Under the pieces are notes generated by a model that saw only the letters and a program-made list of their open reading frames with translations, was not told the origin of the DNA and made no database searches. Made by a program: the position numbers and the translations under genes. Shown here piece after piece: positions 46,600 through 58,257 of a stretch of DNA of 64,000 nt (within the stretch, counting starts at the first letter, position 1; each line of letters opens with the position of its first letter). This DNA is from Daphnia pulex (Eukaryota > Arthropoda > Branchiopoda > Diplostraca > Daphniidae): the NCBI RefSeq assembly GCF_021134715.1, contig NC_060022.1, positions 1,183,001-1,247,000 of the forward strand. Reading direction: 5' to 3'.

Positions 46600-46960
46600 G
46601 CAATGAGACAAAAAGCGATGGTTTAGTTTTGCGGAAATCTGGGTCAGTCAAGTTACAAATTTTTCAAACTCAACAACTTCTGTCGAATTTTGCATCTAAT
46701 TTACTGGTGCAAATAGCGATCCTATGTGATTGGTAGTTAAGAAGATGGTTGTTTAAAAAACAAACAATGGTGAGTTTTTTTGGCTACACAGAACATCCCA
46801 TTGTTTGTTTTTTAAACAACCATTTTCTTAACTACCAAACACATGGAATCGCGATTTGCACTAATAGACTAGATGCAAAATTCTACGCGAGTTGTTGAAT
46901 TAGAAAAATTTGTAACTTGACTGACGGAGATTTGCGCAAATAATAAACCATGGCTTTTTG
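46600..46960. repeat. Nested imperfect palindrome, right arm
   Basis: Right-arm counterpart of 42600-42957. It has the same inverted halves around AAACAACCAT and its complement, and the loop carries small differences from the left copy. Confidence 0.75.
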
Positions 46961-48972
46961 TTTCATTGGGTAGTGGGTTGCTTTGTTTAACTCGCACATG
47001 CTGTTATAGGACATGTCTACGGCCCCCAGAGATATTTATCTGGACCGAGAAGAAGAGAGAAGTATGAGGCAAGTTTTACTGGGGAGATGTAGTCATACTA
47101 GGCTTCCGGGTTAGACTCATGACCCTCCAAAAGTTTTCATCGGATCATGCGCCTTCCAAGTCCCCGTTCGACCAGAGCCCTCCCCTCCTCCTGGTTTCAC
47201 AGCGGGTGAGTGACCACCGGCGGGCGTTGGTTAGTGGTTAGTTAGGGAAACGGGGCCACAGAAAAGAAGGGAGCCCAGATATACACTTGTAATTGAATCT
47301 AACTACACAATTTATCAGTCTTGGATTACAGCATTCTCTCGTCCGTTTTCACCAATGGATGAAGTCCATGATCAGTAGTGAAGGATTATTCTGTAAGGAG
47401 AATGAACATTTATTTAGATGAAAATAATATTCAAACAAGATTGTAGCGACAGTAAGTATTACCTCAAATCATGAGGGCCCGTGTAAGGAAGTAAATAAGG
47501 GAGATTCAAGGGTTGCAGCCAACAGGTTAGCAAACAAGGAAGGACTGTATAGTCCTTGTCCTTTTCTTGAAAGGACATGACTTCTCATAAAGTTGGTCAT
47601 GCCAATTTAGAAACCTCTAATTTAGAACCTGTAAATAAAATTAAAAAAAAAAATATATAAGTCAACTTGTTTATAATTTGTGTCATCAATGTGCTTGTCA
47701 TCTATGATCTAAAAGAATAATTAAACAGACACAAACACACACTTATCAGTATACACTCGAAATCCTCTCTTAAACGTTATTAGATAAACATAAGTGCAGA
47801 TCAATAATTTAAATACATATTGAACTGCAACAAAAAAGTTCAGGGACATGATAAGTGAACTTACACATGAAACCACCCATCAGTTATCCAAGTTTATCTA
47901 GAATGATGGAATGAGAGATTGGTCTATGCTGAGGTTGTTGATCTAGCAAGTCCAATACAAACAGCAGATAATTATGATGACACCTCATAAAAAAGACGAG
48001 AAGAATATATGTTTCAGCAATACTGTAATAAAACTAGTGTAATTGGTTGATACCTGCATAATTTCGATGGCACATTCAGTAGAATACAATTATTTTGAAC
48101 AAAATAGAACTTTGACAATAGGCTGCACGACCCTTACACGTTTCCTACTGTAAGTTGATGAGAAACATTAGAGTTTAACATATACACGGAATAGAACACA
48201 TCACCGACAAGTTACGGACGAAAAATTCGAATTTACCTATGAATTCATTATTAATTTTCGAAGAAAAGAAAGCTTAACTTTTGACAGCAAACCGCCATAG
48301 CCGATTACTGATACAATCAACACGCCATCTATTTGACACGTCTCAAAACTCAGTATTTGATTGCAGGACTGGTCTACTCACAAAACTTGAACAACGCATT
48401 TAAGTTCGCTAAAACCTAGCATTCATTATTACTTTAACTGTAGTGTTTCTGACAAAACGTTACAGCAAGTCTCTCATCGATGAAGAGATGGCAGAATTTC
48501 TTCTATAACGAAGACTAGCAAAATGGACAGCAGTTTCAGGCGATGTGGAAATTATAGGCTAGTCTCCCTGTAAATTCATACACAAATATTTTAGATTCAG
48601 TAAGCTTAAGGGATCCAAAACAAGAATTACCTTTTAACTTTCATTACGGAGAAACAACACCCTTTCTGTAGCAACACAAAGCCGTTTGTGCGGAAAAACG
48701 AGAGACTCTTTAAGAGAGGTCAGGCCAATGAGAAAATCCAAGCCGGGGAATTATTCTTGGGACCGTGATGGAAATCTTGAATGACATCAGGCTAGATGGT
48801 TCACTCATGATACGGTCGAACTAGTTGACCGTAAAGACGAATTTCATCATTTTGTGTTTCCGGATTAGTTAGAAAGAAAAATTTGCTCATTAGCTTTGGA
48901 TTGGGAAAGAAATGAAAATGTTTCCTATTCCTCTATGCCTTTGTCCTTTGAGATAATGAAGCCGATAAAGGT

Positions 48973-49206
48973 TTGGTAATGGAAAACTTGAACGACATTT
49001 ACATTTATAGTGTCTCTTCTAGGACGCCTGGTTCTTACCGACCGGAAGTGGATTGCTCGTGTACTAGTTTACAAATCTTTGCAGCTAGCTTTCCAATGCC
49101 CAATTTGATGACTCCACCAAAACCATTAGTCGTAAATGAACAAGAGCATGCCATAATAATACATGTAGTCTTTGAGCACGTGGGTCTTGGAGAGTTAAAC
49201 CGGTAG
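48973..49206 (+). CDS. Unrecognised frame, right arm copy
   Basis: A 77-codon frame, mirror of 40351-40584. See that entry; only one residue differs. Confidence 0.25.
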   Translation: MVMENLNDIYIYSVSSRTPGSYRPEVDCSCTSLQIFAASFPMPNLMTPPKPLVVNEQEHAIIIHVVFEHVGLGELNR

Positions 49207-50481
49207 TATATGCTATATGGTTCTTCTGGTTCTATTTTGAGTTCAGGTTCTTCTTTTTTCTCAACGTTTATGACTGTCTGAAAGACATTTCTAGCAAAAT
49301 TCCAGATAGCATTGGCTTACAGTGCCTAAAATATAAAGAACTATGAGCATCTTTTATGACAAAAACTAAGTTTTATTGTATGCACCTTCAAGTTCTTTCG
49401 TCAAGTACATTGTGGGAAACACCTGCCTCAATTTCTAAATTCACACCAATCACCACCGCCAATTTCTTCCAGGCTGCCAGTTTCTTCTGCAAAGATGTGA
49501 CTTATAGAATCAGTATTTGCACCAATATCGGTTGAAATGCAAATATTCCAGAGTCTGAGAAAATAAATGAGGAATTTCATTAAAATATTCAGTCATTATT
49601 TAAAAACAAAAAATACACACAACCTAACAGGATGACTATTTCTTGTGTCACTGTGATTTTTCTTGTCCTAAAACCTGGTGGAGGTGGGACAAATAAAGCA
49701 CAGTTCTACTTAATATCTTTACTTGAATTTTACTTTCTTCTCTTTATGTTCATCTAGCTTATTCTTACCTATATTTCTTACTCTTATTCTTTCAAAAATG
49801 ACATAATTTGTAAAAAAGCATTACACACGATCAGATGCTAGTTAAGAGCCAATAAGGCATTATTGGTTATTCAATTTCAGAGCATATGTAAGCTTGACAA
49901 AAAATCCAGAACTTTAGCGTGTGAAAGAGACATGAGAAGATGAAAGCAATACCTGTTTCTCATTCTGCCTTCACCATTGGTACACCATCATTGCAACCAC
50001 TTGCAACTAAAACAAGAAAATGTTGTAGGTCTGGAACTTAAAAAGAATAAAAAATTCGATTTTTAGCACATTCAGAATTATTGAAAGATTTTAAATTCTG
50101 AACTCAACTTTTACTACACCCTTCACTGAAGTTCTACTATTCTTATTAATTTAACTAGTTGAAACTGATTTTCTCCACGACCACAACCCACACTCTCTAT
50201 GGTACATTGCACTGCTGTTTTCGTACGACACCAATTGTTGAAGTAGGCGGTAATTATTATTTTATTAATGGCGAAAAATAAATCCCGGCAGCCGGCATCT
50301 CGCAACGTGGTCGACGTCGTCGCCATATTTTTTTAATGTGGTTAAAGAAAGAAACATCAGACAACCACCCCATGCAACAACTTCCATGACTGCCGCGAGA
50401 TGGCCAGATGGGCATAGCTCGACGACTTCGCCATCTAGAGTGGGGCGTTTGAGAAAAAGTTTGCCAACGGTTTAACGGACT

Positions 50482-50854
50482 AAAATAAAAATAAAAAAAA
50501 TTAAATAATGATTAATTTCTGTAATAAAACCTATAGTAAACGAAATTTTATTCCTACCTTTTTAGTGCAGTGCAGTGCTTTTAATGCATTTATCTACAAG
50601 CCCTTTTTAATGTACAGTTTCCGTGCAGGATACTGTACGCATTACTTAGTTTTATAAGCCATTCGTTACAACTACCGCTTTATTTTATATTCTTAAGTTT
50701 ACATTGCCACCATTTAATAAAATGTTTGACTATGATATTTGTTTTTCATCGTATATTTATTTACATGTATTTATCGATACCAACACCATAAAAGTACTAT
50801 GGCATACAATAAATCGGAATAAATTACAATTGCAATAACGTCAATATCAATAAC
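50482..50854. other. No supported gene; right flank of inverted repeat
   Basis: AT-rich DNA leading to the 3' end of cp13. The last 100 bp resemble the 3' flanks of cp9 and cp10 (TATTTATCGATACCAA is close to theirs). Confidence 0.5.
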
Positions 50855-51611
50855 TTAATAGATCTTGTAGCCTTTTCCGTTGAAGGGAATGTGGACGGGG
50901 GCAACGGGAAGTTCGTATTCGTGGACGGGGGCAATGGGGAGAACGTACTCATGGACGGGAGCAACTGGGAGCTCGTAGACGTGGACGGGAGCGACGGGCA
51001 AATGGTCACCCTTTGGCTGGAAACCGGCCTCATCGGCAGCCCAGGTCAAAGTGAATTTCTCGCCTTCAGGGGAAACCCAGTAGGAAGATCCCTTGTTGGT
51101 GTTGCCCATAACATCCTCGTAGGTGGCTTTGCCGTAAGAATCGTATTTGACTCCTTGCATCTTCTTCTGGACCTGAAATTCCTCGCGGGTGGTGTAGTCA
51201 GACTGGGCGTAGCTATAAAACAACAAGATAATGGTTAACAGAGAACAAATTTTAGAAATACACAAAACCAAACAGAATTCGCTATTGTAATGACGCGAAA
51301 AACAGAATAGTTTTTACCTCCACTGGCTGCTGCCATCGAGGTTGCGCTCATCAGATTGGCTGGTGATGGTGATGTCGGCGTATTTGTTATCCTTGTACGC
51401 TGGGGCAGAGTAAGCTGGGGCAGAGTAGGCTGGGGCAGAGTAGGCTGGTTTGGAATAGGCCGGTGTGGAGTAGGTGGGTGGCTTGTATGCAGGCTTGTAG
51501 CTGGATGGAGCAGCCACAGCAACGGCCAAGACAGCGGCGATAACGAACTATTTGAAAAAGATTTAGTTAAAGAATTTGAGCTAAAGTTCTGTTTTTGCTT
51601 ACCAATTTCAT
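50855..51611 (-). CDS. cp13, RR-1 cuticle protein
   Basis: Exons in transcript order are 51603-51611, 51318-51547 and 50855-51212, giving 198 residues. Exons 1 and 2 are equal in length to cp10, but exon 3 is 30 nt longer because of one extra 10-residue repeat (PVAPVHEYVL, then PIAPVHEYEL with Ile for Val). REEFQ replaces REESQ in the linker, and YSTPAY occurs once in the N-terminal repeat. The core has TWAADEAGF. The tail is PVHIPFNGKGYKIY. Intron 2 is of the cp10 class. It is the first gene of the second triplet copy. Confidence 0.93.
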
Positions 51612-51645
51612 GTTGTATTCGATTTGTTTACTGTTGTTGAACAAC

Positions 51646-51724
51646 TGATACTTTTCATCTGTGAGTCTGGGTCTTATATAGTCGAGAGAATGGAAATTTC
51701 AGGTCTTTCGGGGTGACCTAATTT
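51646..51724 (-). promoter_or_regulatory. cp13 core promoter
   Basis: The initiator A is at 51646, the TATA box at 51673-51680, and AAATTAGGTCA on minus at 51714-51724, a full consensus match about 73 bp upstream. Confidence 0.8.
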
Positions 51725-52436
51725 GTTAGTACATCATGGCTTCCAAGGTGGCATTATTATTCTATCTATAGATAGTTTTATGCGTAACAACGCATTCTCT
51801 TTGCAACTATTACCAGTTCTGATTTATCAAATCCAACTGATTGTTACAGAGAAACAAGTATTTGAAATAAATTCATCTATTGACTTTAAGTACCAAGTGA
51901 TACAATTTCTCTATTAGCATTGATCCCTTTTTATGAAAACATTTGCGCCCCAAATGAAAATTATAAAAGCTAATCTAATATTGCGCTTCAGAATAGTTTT
52001 GTCATTTCATGGAAAAACACTTCATAGCGTTCACCGAGTTTCTTTTTTACTGAACCGAGATAGAAAGCAAACTTTGCATCGTTTTGCTGAAGCTACCAAC
52101 ACTTTTACGCAGATTTCACCAATACACATACATACAAAATTTTATTTTCCTGAAACAATTGCAGTTGTAATATTTTGATCACGGAATTCTTTTGCGCGTT
52201 GATTATATTCATTTCTGGGTTTAATTAGTTTAGATGTCTTATAATAATGACAAGCGCATTTTGTTCGTGATTCCTTTTGTAAGGTAACATATGAAAATTG
52301 AAAATGAAGCAGCTTACGCTGTAACACTAACGTTTCGATGTTCTGCATTTATATTTACGCCAACACATACAATGTCAAGAATGTTGACAAAGAACACATT
52401 GGAAATAATTTATATCTTCAATCACGTATCAATAAT
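51725..52436. other. No supported gene between cp13 and cp14
   Basis: It is related to 34923-35727 at both ends, the middle being diverged. No domain-bearing frame was seen. Confidence 0.55.
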
Positions 52437-53146
52437 TTAATAGATCTTGTAGCCCTTTCCGTTGAAGGGAATGTGGACGGGGGCAACGGGGAGTTCGTAT
52501 TCGTGGACGGGAGCAACTGGGAGCTCGTAGACATGGACGGGAGCGACGGGCAAGTGGTCACCCTTGGGCTGGAAACCGGCATCATCGGCAGCCCAGGTCA
52601 AAGTGAATTTCTGGCCTTCAGGGGAAACCCAGTAGGAAGATCCCTTGTTGGTGTTGCCCATAACATCCTCGTAGGTGGCTTTACCGTACGAGTCGTACTT
52701 GACTCCTTGCATTTTCTTCTGGACCTGAGATTCCTCGCGGGTGGTGTAGTCAGACTGGGCGTAGCTGTTTTACACAATCAAGCAGTTGCTAAGTAAATTC
52801 CGATACTGTTTAAACAGCTATTGAAAGTAAATACCTCCATTGGCTGCTGCCATCGAGATTGCGCTCATCAGATTGGCTGGTGATGGTGATGTCAGCGTAT
52901 TTGTTATCCTTGTATGCTGGGGCAGAGTAGGCAGGTGCTGGGTAAGCTGGGGCAGAGTAAGCTGGGGCAGAGTAGGCTGGTTTGGAGTAGGCCGGTGCGG
53001 AGTAGGTGGGTGGCTTGTATGCCGGCTTGTAGCTGGCAGCGGTAGCAACGGCCAAGACAGCGGCGATAATGAACTGCATTGGCAGAATTTTGTGGTTAAC
53101 TTTAATTTTAAAATATGAACCTAAGGTAGTTCCTTACCAGCTTCAT
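52437..53146 (-). CDS. cp14, RR-1 cuticle protein
   Basis: Exons in transcript order are 53138-53146, 52835-53073 and 52437-52764, giving 191 residues. It matches cp11 in exon sizes and flanks, but its leader (MKLFIIAAVLAVATAA) and intron-2 half match cp9. The N-terminal repeat region is the same as cp11. The core reads EGQKFTLTWAADDAGF. Two PVAPVHxYEL units lead to PVHIPFNGKGYKIY. Affinities to two different paralogs over different segments indicate exchange after duplication. Confidence 0.93.
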
Positions 53147-53174
53147 GTTGTAGTCGGTTGATTTGTGGAACAAC

Positions 53175-53260
53175 TGATATCTTTGATCGTTCTTACCTGA
53201 GCTTATATAGTCAGGTGAAGGGCAAACGCTAGACATAGAAGCGTTCATGTGACCTACATG
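53175..53260 (-). promoter_or_regulatory. cp14 core promoter
   Basis: The initiator A is at 53175, the TATA box at 53202-53209, and CATGTAGGTCA on minus at 53250-53260, about 80 bp upstream. GAGAGTGCAGTG on minus lies near 53310. Confidence 0.75.
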
Positions 53261-53949
53261 TTCAAGCTAGACAGTTTATGTTTGGGCGTAAGCAAACCAA
53301 GGAAACACTGCACTCTCACTTTTGTCATTAGCCTCTTTAGAAACACTGAGCATTCATATTTTTAGATGTTAGATTTCTTACGTACACTTTTTTAACACGC
53401 AAAGTTTTTTCGAATAAAATTTCTTGTGTTTTTTTCTCTATCACGAATAAAGATATTATTATAAGTAGGCTAGCGAATAATAATTGCTCACACTGCCGTT
53501 TTCTACTATAAAAATGTAGTGATTCCATCTTTGATATAGCATGTAATGGATGAACAGATTCACCAAAAGTAACGAAAACATTTTGTTTCGTGAATCACAT
53601 CGGTTTCTTTTTACATGAGTTACAATCTCAAAACGTATTGCAAAAGAAAACATTCGTATACCCAGAGGGAATAATGAAGAATATATTGACTTAAATGGCA
53701 TATAATAAAGTTGCCTAATTGAGTTGATTATTGAGCTAGAATAAGTTCATAGCAAGTACTATAAATTTAAGATTGATAATAGTAAAAGGATTGGAAAGTA
53801 GCCAACCAAATATTTACTTTCAATATGATTTCGCCGATAGCAAAGTTGGAATCAAGAAATAATAGTATCATAGCCTTGTTCTTAAAGAAATATTATGGTT
53901 AGCTATTGAGAGATAGTGAAATGGTCATCGCTAGCTGTCATGAGCGAAG
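53261..53949. other. Head-to-head intergenic region between cp14 and cp15
   Basis: Counterpart of the cp11/cp12 region. GATAGTGAAATGGTCATCGC near 53920 corresponds to sequence before cp12 and to the TAGTGAAAT motif of cp2, cp6 and cp7. Confidence 0.55.
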
Positions 53950-54028
53950 AATCTGGGTCAACAATAACGAAATAGACACACCCCTTCTCTAGGTATAAAA
54001 CCCCCGCGAGATTAGGTCTTAGACATCA
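53950..54028 (+). promoter_or_regulatory. cp15 core promoter
   Basis: AATCTGGGTCA is at 53950-53960 (full consensus), TATAAAA at 53994-54000 and TCAGT has its A at 54028. Confidence 0.8.
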
Positions 54029-54056
54029 GTTGTTCAATTCATCAACCGAAGTCAAC

Positions 54057-54823
54057 ATGAAGCTGGTAAAGAGTGAAAGATTTCAGCGTAGTCATTTGGA
54101 TTTTTCCGTCATCGTTCCTACATTTTACTGAAAAGTTTCGGTTTCATTTGTTATAGTTCGTTATCGCCGCTCTCTTGGCCGTTGCTGCCGCTGCTCCGTC
54201 CAGCTACAAACCGGCATACAAGCCACCCACCTACTCCGCACCGGCCTACTCTGCCCCAGCTTACCCCGCACCTGCCTACTCTGCCCCAGCATACCCCGCA
54301 CCTGCCTACTCTGCCCCAGCGTACAAGGATAACAAATACGCCGACATCACCATCACCAGCCAATCTGATGAACGCAACCTCGATGGCAGCAGCCAATGGA
54401 GGTAAAAACCACATCTTGTTGTTTAAAGGGTCTTGCTATTTACTAAAGATAAATTTGATTGTGTCAAACAGCTACGCACAGTCTGACTACACCACCCGCG
54501 AGGAATCTCAGGTCCAGAAGAAGATGCAAGGAGTCAAGTACGACTCTTACGGCAAAGCCACCTACGAGGATGTTATGGGCAACACCAACAAGGGATCTTC
54601 TTACTGGGTTTCCCCCGAAGGCGAGAAATTCACTTTGACCTGGGCTGCCGATGAGGAAGGATTCAAACCCAAAGGTGACCACTTGCCCGTTGCCCCCGTC
54701 CACGTCTACGAGCTCCCAGTTGCTCCCGTCCATGAGTACGTTCTCCCTGTTGCTCCCGTCCACGAATACGAACTCCCCGTTGCCCCCGCTCTCCCCTACA
54801 AGCGCACTGGAGCTGGATACTAA
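54057..54823 (+). CDS. cp15, RR-1 cuticle protein
   Basis: Exons 54057-54065, 54157-54401 and 54472-54823 encode 201 residues. The N-terminal repeat alternates YSAPA and YPAPA and lacks the YSKPA unit of its relatives. The core is altered to ADEEGFKPKGDHLP, with Glu for Ala and Lys for the near-invariant Gln before PKG. Three repeats follow (PVAPVHVYEL, PVAPVHEYVL, PVAPVHEYEL), then ALPYKRTGAGY. Intron 2 differs from cp12 at two or so bases. Third gene of the second triplet, counterpart of cp12. Confidence 0.93.
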
Positions 54824-54829
54824 TTTATA

Positions 54830-56177
54830 GAAACGCGATAATTGGATAAGACCTCAAAAATCATGTGGTGTGAGCCGTGATTATAACTTATTGATGTCGA
54901 AATAAACAGAAATATCTTTTCAGACTGTTGCAACTCTCACATCTTCTTTCAGCTTGATCAACAATCACATAAACACAATTCGTTCACATGAAACGCTATC
55001 AGTATACACCACAAAGCACCAAGTCAACCACAATAGTCATGAGTTTTTGTGTGTGATCAGAAACCCTTTACACGAAGGAAACCTGGAAAAAGTGGAAAAG
55101 GTAGGAAAATAACATGACTTGGGAGAAAGGGTAGGAGAAGTCAAAGGTAAAGTTAAGACAATGGAAAAGGATGATTTTTCAAATTTCCACGGAGTCCTTG
55201 AAAATGCGCAGAAGAAAGACTGGGGCGATGGGTAATAACCAAAGGAAAAGTCTATAGCCAACCTAGCGAAAAGAGAGATCGAAAGAGACAGACTCCTAAA
55301 CCTAATATGAGCTGATATTTTTTGAATGAATAAAGAGCGGGTTAGAAAAGTTGTTATGCGAGAAAAAAATGGTTCAAATCCACGAAATGTGTCGTAATAT
55401 CTACTACACAATTTAAAAAACGACAGAAATGTTTTTGGACCAAAAACAAAATCGTATTTCATTTTGGCGTAATTAGGAAAAAAATGCTTTGTGTTATTGA
55501 CTTTGACCGCAATTGACCTTCGTGAGATATTGAACGCCAACAGGAAATGAATTTCCACGTCGATTAACATATATTTCCTGTATAGAAAACGCTGGTGGGC
55601 AATTGAGCTAAGCCGAAGTGGTTTTACAAAGCAAGGCTGTGAGTGAAAGTCAAAGTCAGGGTCGTTCGAAAGTCCTTGTGTGTACGCATTTCAGGAGAAA
55701 AAATAGACTGGTTTGCAGACTTGACTATATGACGTAACGAATGTCGTTGACTGTCTAGGAATTCGGCGAGAACTGGGTCAGTAAGCGACTGTGGGCAAGG
55801 ATCTCTATCATTCCAAAAGAGGGAATCTTTTTACTACCCAGTTGATAACGCCTCCAAACAAACCCAAAAGCTTTCCCCTGAATATAGCACAGGAATTTGC
55901 TGCCCTTTCCTTTTTACTTTGCGGTTTGCCAATTTTGTTGCCTAACATTTTTTTTCTTTAGTTTGATTTTTCTAAATAAAATCATTCAGGGTGGACCGAA
56001 TTTTGGAACCTGAGTCGCTGATGTTGCCAAATAAGATAAGAAAATCATTCCATTTCTAGTTTTAAAACGGAATGAACAGGTAGAATATTCTAGAATTAAA
56101 AGGGCGTGGACAGCGACAACACACAGGTGTTAGCGCGAAGGAATGAAAAAAAAAATCGTTATAAATGTTTGTTTGAG
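54830..56177. other. cp15/cp16 intergenic region with an orphan upstream module
   Basis: 55638-55780 resembles the cp3 upstream module: AGTGAAAGTCAAAGTCAGG, then GCAGACTTGACTATATGAC, then GAACTGGGTCA at 55770-55780. No TATA box, initiator or cuticle exon follows at the usual distance, and cp16 has its own element at 56178. It probably marks a decayed gene or a distal enhancer of cp16. Confidence 0.5.
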
Positions 56178-56263
56178 AAACTAGGTCAACCAACAGAAAG
56201 GTGTCGAAGTTGCGCTCCTTTCTCCGGCTATATAAACCCGCTCGGTATCGATCCTCGACATCA
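56178..56263 (+). promoter_or_regulatory. cp16 core promoter
   Basis: AAACTAGGTCA is at 56178-56188 (full consensus), TATATAAA at 56229-56236 and TCAGT has its A at 56263. Confidence 0.8.
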
Positions 56264-56291
56264 GTTCTCCAACTTTTCACCAACACTCAAC

Positions 56292-56924
56292 ATGAAGCTG
56301 GTAACTTGTGATCCTTAGGATTCTCTTCGCCTGCACAATTTCGAATTCTTACTGAAAGCTTCCGGTTTTGTTTGTCTCTATCTAGTTTGTCATCGCTGCT
56401 CTCTTGGCCGTCGCTGCCGCCGCTACTTCCAGCTACGACAAGGAATACAAAGCTCCGGAGATCACCATCGTGAGCCAATCCGATGTCCGCAACCTAGACG
56501 GCAGCGGCGCATGGAGGTAAAAATGACTTTTTGAAATGAGCGGGATTTTTAAGTTTCCTAAAATTATCGTAAAGTGAATGATTTGGTATAAATAAGCTAT
56601 GCTGGATCTGATGGCACCACTCGCGATGAGTCTTACGCCCAGAAGAAGTTTATCGTCACTAAATATGATGACTACGGCAAGGAATACAAAGAGGAGGTCT
56701 TTGGTCACACCAGCAAGGGATCTTCTTACTGGATCTCTCCCGAAGGCGAGCGCCTCACTTTGACCTGGATTGCTGATGATGCCGGATTCCAGCCCAAGGG
56801 TGACCACTTGCCCGTTGCCCCCGTCCACGTCTACGAGCTCCCAGTTGCCCCCGTTCACGAATACGAACTCCCAGTTGCCCCAGTACACATCCCCTTCAAC
56901 GGCAAGGGCTACAAGATCTTCTAA
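56292..56924 (+). CDS. cp16, RR-1 cuticle protein
   Basis: Exons 56292-56300, 56386-56516 and 56597-56924 encode 155 residues. There is no YSAPAY repeat; the mature start TSSYDKEYKAPEITIVSQS returns to the cp1-cp6 style. The linker FIVTKYDDYGKEYKEEVFG is shared with cp17. GHTSKG replaces GNTNKG. The core is GSSYWISPEGERLTLTWIAD followed by QPKGDHLP. Two PVAPVHxYEL repeats precede PVHIPFNGKGYKIF, ending in Phe instead of Tyr. Confidence 0.93.
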
Positions 56925-57049
56925 GTGATTCAATTTTAAGGCCTGAATGAACGTTTAAATTATTTTGCTATTTCCAATTTAACGGATTTTGAACTGAATG
57001 AATGTGGACATGTGGTACTATGTGTAAATACAAACAGCAGATATGAATT

Positions 57050-58020
57050 GAATTTGTCCTACCTTTAATCCTGGGAAATCCAATATGGCTCCATCCGTAG
57101 AATAGTGAATCCATCAGGCGGGATAGGGAAAAAAGGGGTCCTCGTGAATACCCCCACACTCGCATGGGTGTACACGAGGACATTAAAAGAAAAGGGAAGA
57201 AGAAAGACGTAAATCGGACCGACATCGGTAGTTTGTCCAATCAAACGGGACGTTGTTTATCTAAATAAAAATTTGAAAATGGGTTACAAAAAAATTGACA
57301 GAAGCAAAAAATAAGGAAAAGTTGAAAATGAGACAGTGGGTAAACCATATTTTATGATGAATGGGAGAATCTAAGGTTTACATGTAACATACTGCATTCA
57401 TGTCATGTATCATCATTAAAATATCTAGTAGATCGCAGAAATAAAAGTAACACAAATCATTATCCTGGTGATGATACTGAGATTGTTGACGACAGGTCAA
57501 TACCAAACTTACATATCCAGTTGTTACGATCACTAGCTCAAGCCTCAAATTTGCACCAAGGAGAAGGTTACAGTGCAAACAAACTTCCATGTATCGACAG
57601 GTGGCTTACATGATAAATTTTAGTCAAGAACTAAACATAACAAATTTAACTCTTCTATTTAACCCACCATAATCATTCAACTTGTATTCCAAGTTTTATT
57701 TATCTGCCAAACGGCATCGAGAGCCGCGACACCAGAGTTCACATGACGATCACTTTTTTGTTTTCCTATTTGTCGTGCAGTTACGTACGCTAAAAAAAAG
57801 ACCGTTCAGTTTTCTCTGAAATCTGAACTTCGTCTCTTACTCTCTTTATCGAAACTTCGGTGATACTAATATTGTACTAATGGCACGAACGCACGTTAAT
57901 ACCATTTCGTTTCTTTTTCGAACAACTAGTCAACTAGAACGAAAAGCACAAGCAGACGACAAAAATCTTCTATTAGCGTGCTTTGTTTAATATCGATACC
58001 ATTAACAATCGATATCAACC
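57050..58020. repeat. Dispersed repeat, copy 3
   Basis: Same orientation as copy 1 and truncated at its left end, starting near the conserved exon-like block (57055-57260). GGTACC-free flanking DNA shows no target duplication. It begins only about 125 bp after the cp16 stop and ends near the ATCGAT-rich terminal motif. Confidence 0.75.
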
Positions 58021-58257
58021 TACTAAATTCAAACCGCTTTTTTTATGACGTTCTATGAAAAATGAATAATGTCTTTCTCCTAGAAAACCACCAAATACGA
58101 AGGGAAAATTTTTTCCAGCTCACTTTCCAAACAATACGAAACAACATACACACTATATAGATGATCATGCGTTTATTAACAGCAGCGCATTCAATGTCAT
58201 GCTGGCATAAGTTACACGGAAATAATTTATATATTTTACCACTAAAAATGAAGTAAT

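Larger units (their letters stand above)
45530..50481. repeat. Right arm of giant inverted repeat
   Basis: Reverse complement of 39052-44402. It joins the mS35 pseudogene within an exon: SSFSCTGFTFCKK from the arm follows the mS35 sequence. Its inner portion lacks about 300 bp present in the left arm (around 43620-43960) and is diverged. Its outer portion mirrors the left arm almost exactly. The outer end is near 50481 (AACGGAC), followed by AT-rich DNA. Confidence 0.88.

Noticed and set aside
39052-50481. Giant inverted repeat as a Polinton-like or other known large element
   Set aside because: No polymerase, integrase, capsid, ATPase or transposase signature was recognised in either arm, and border duplications are not clear.
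55037-55570. 177-codon Phe/Ser-rich minus-strand frame
   Set aside because: Composition reflects AT-rich DNA; no motif, promoter or splice support.
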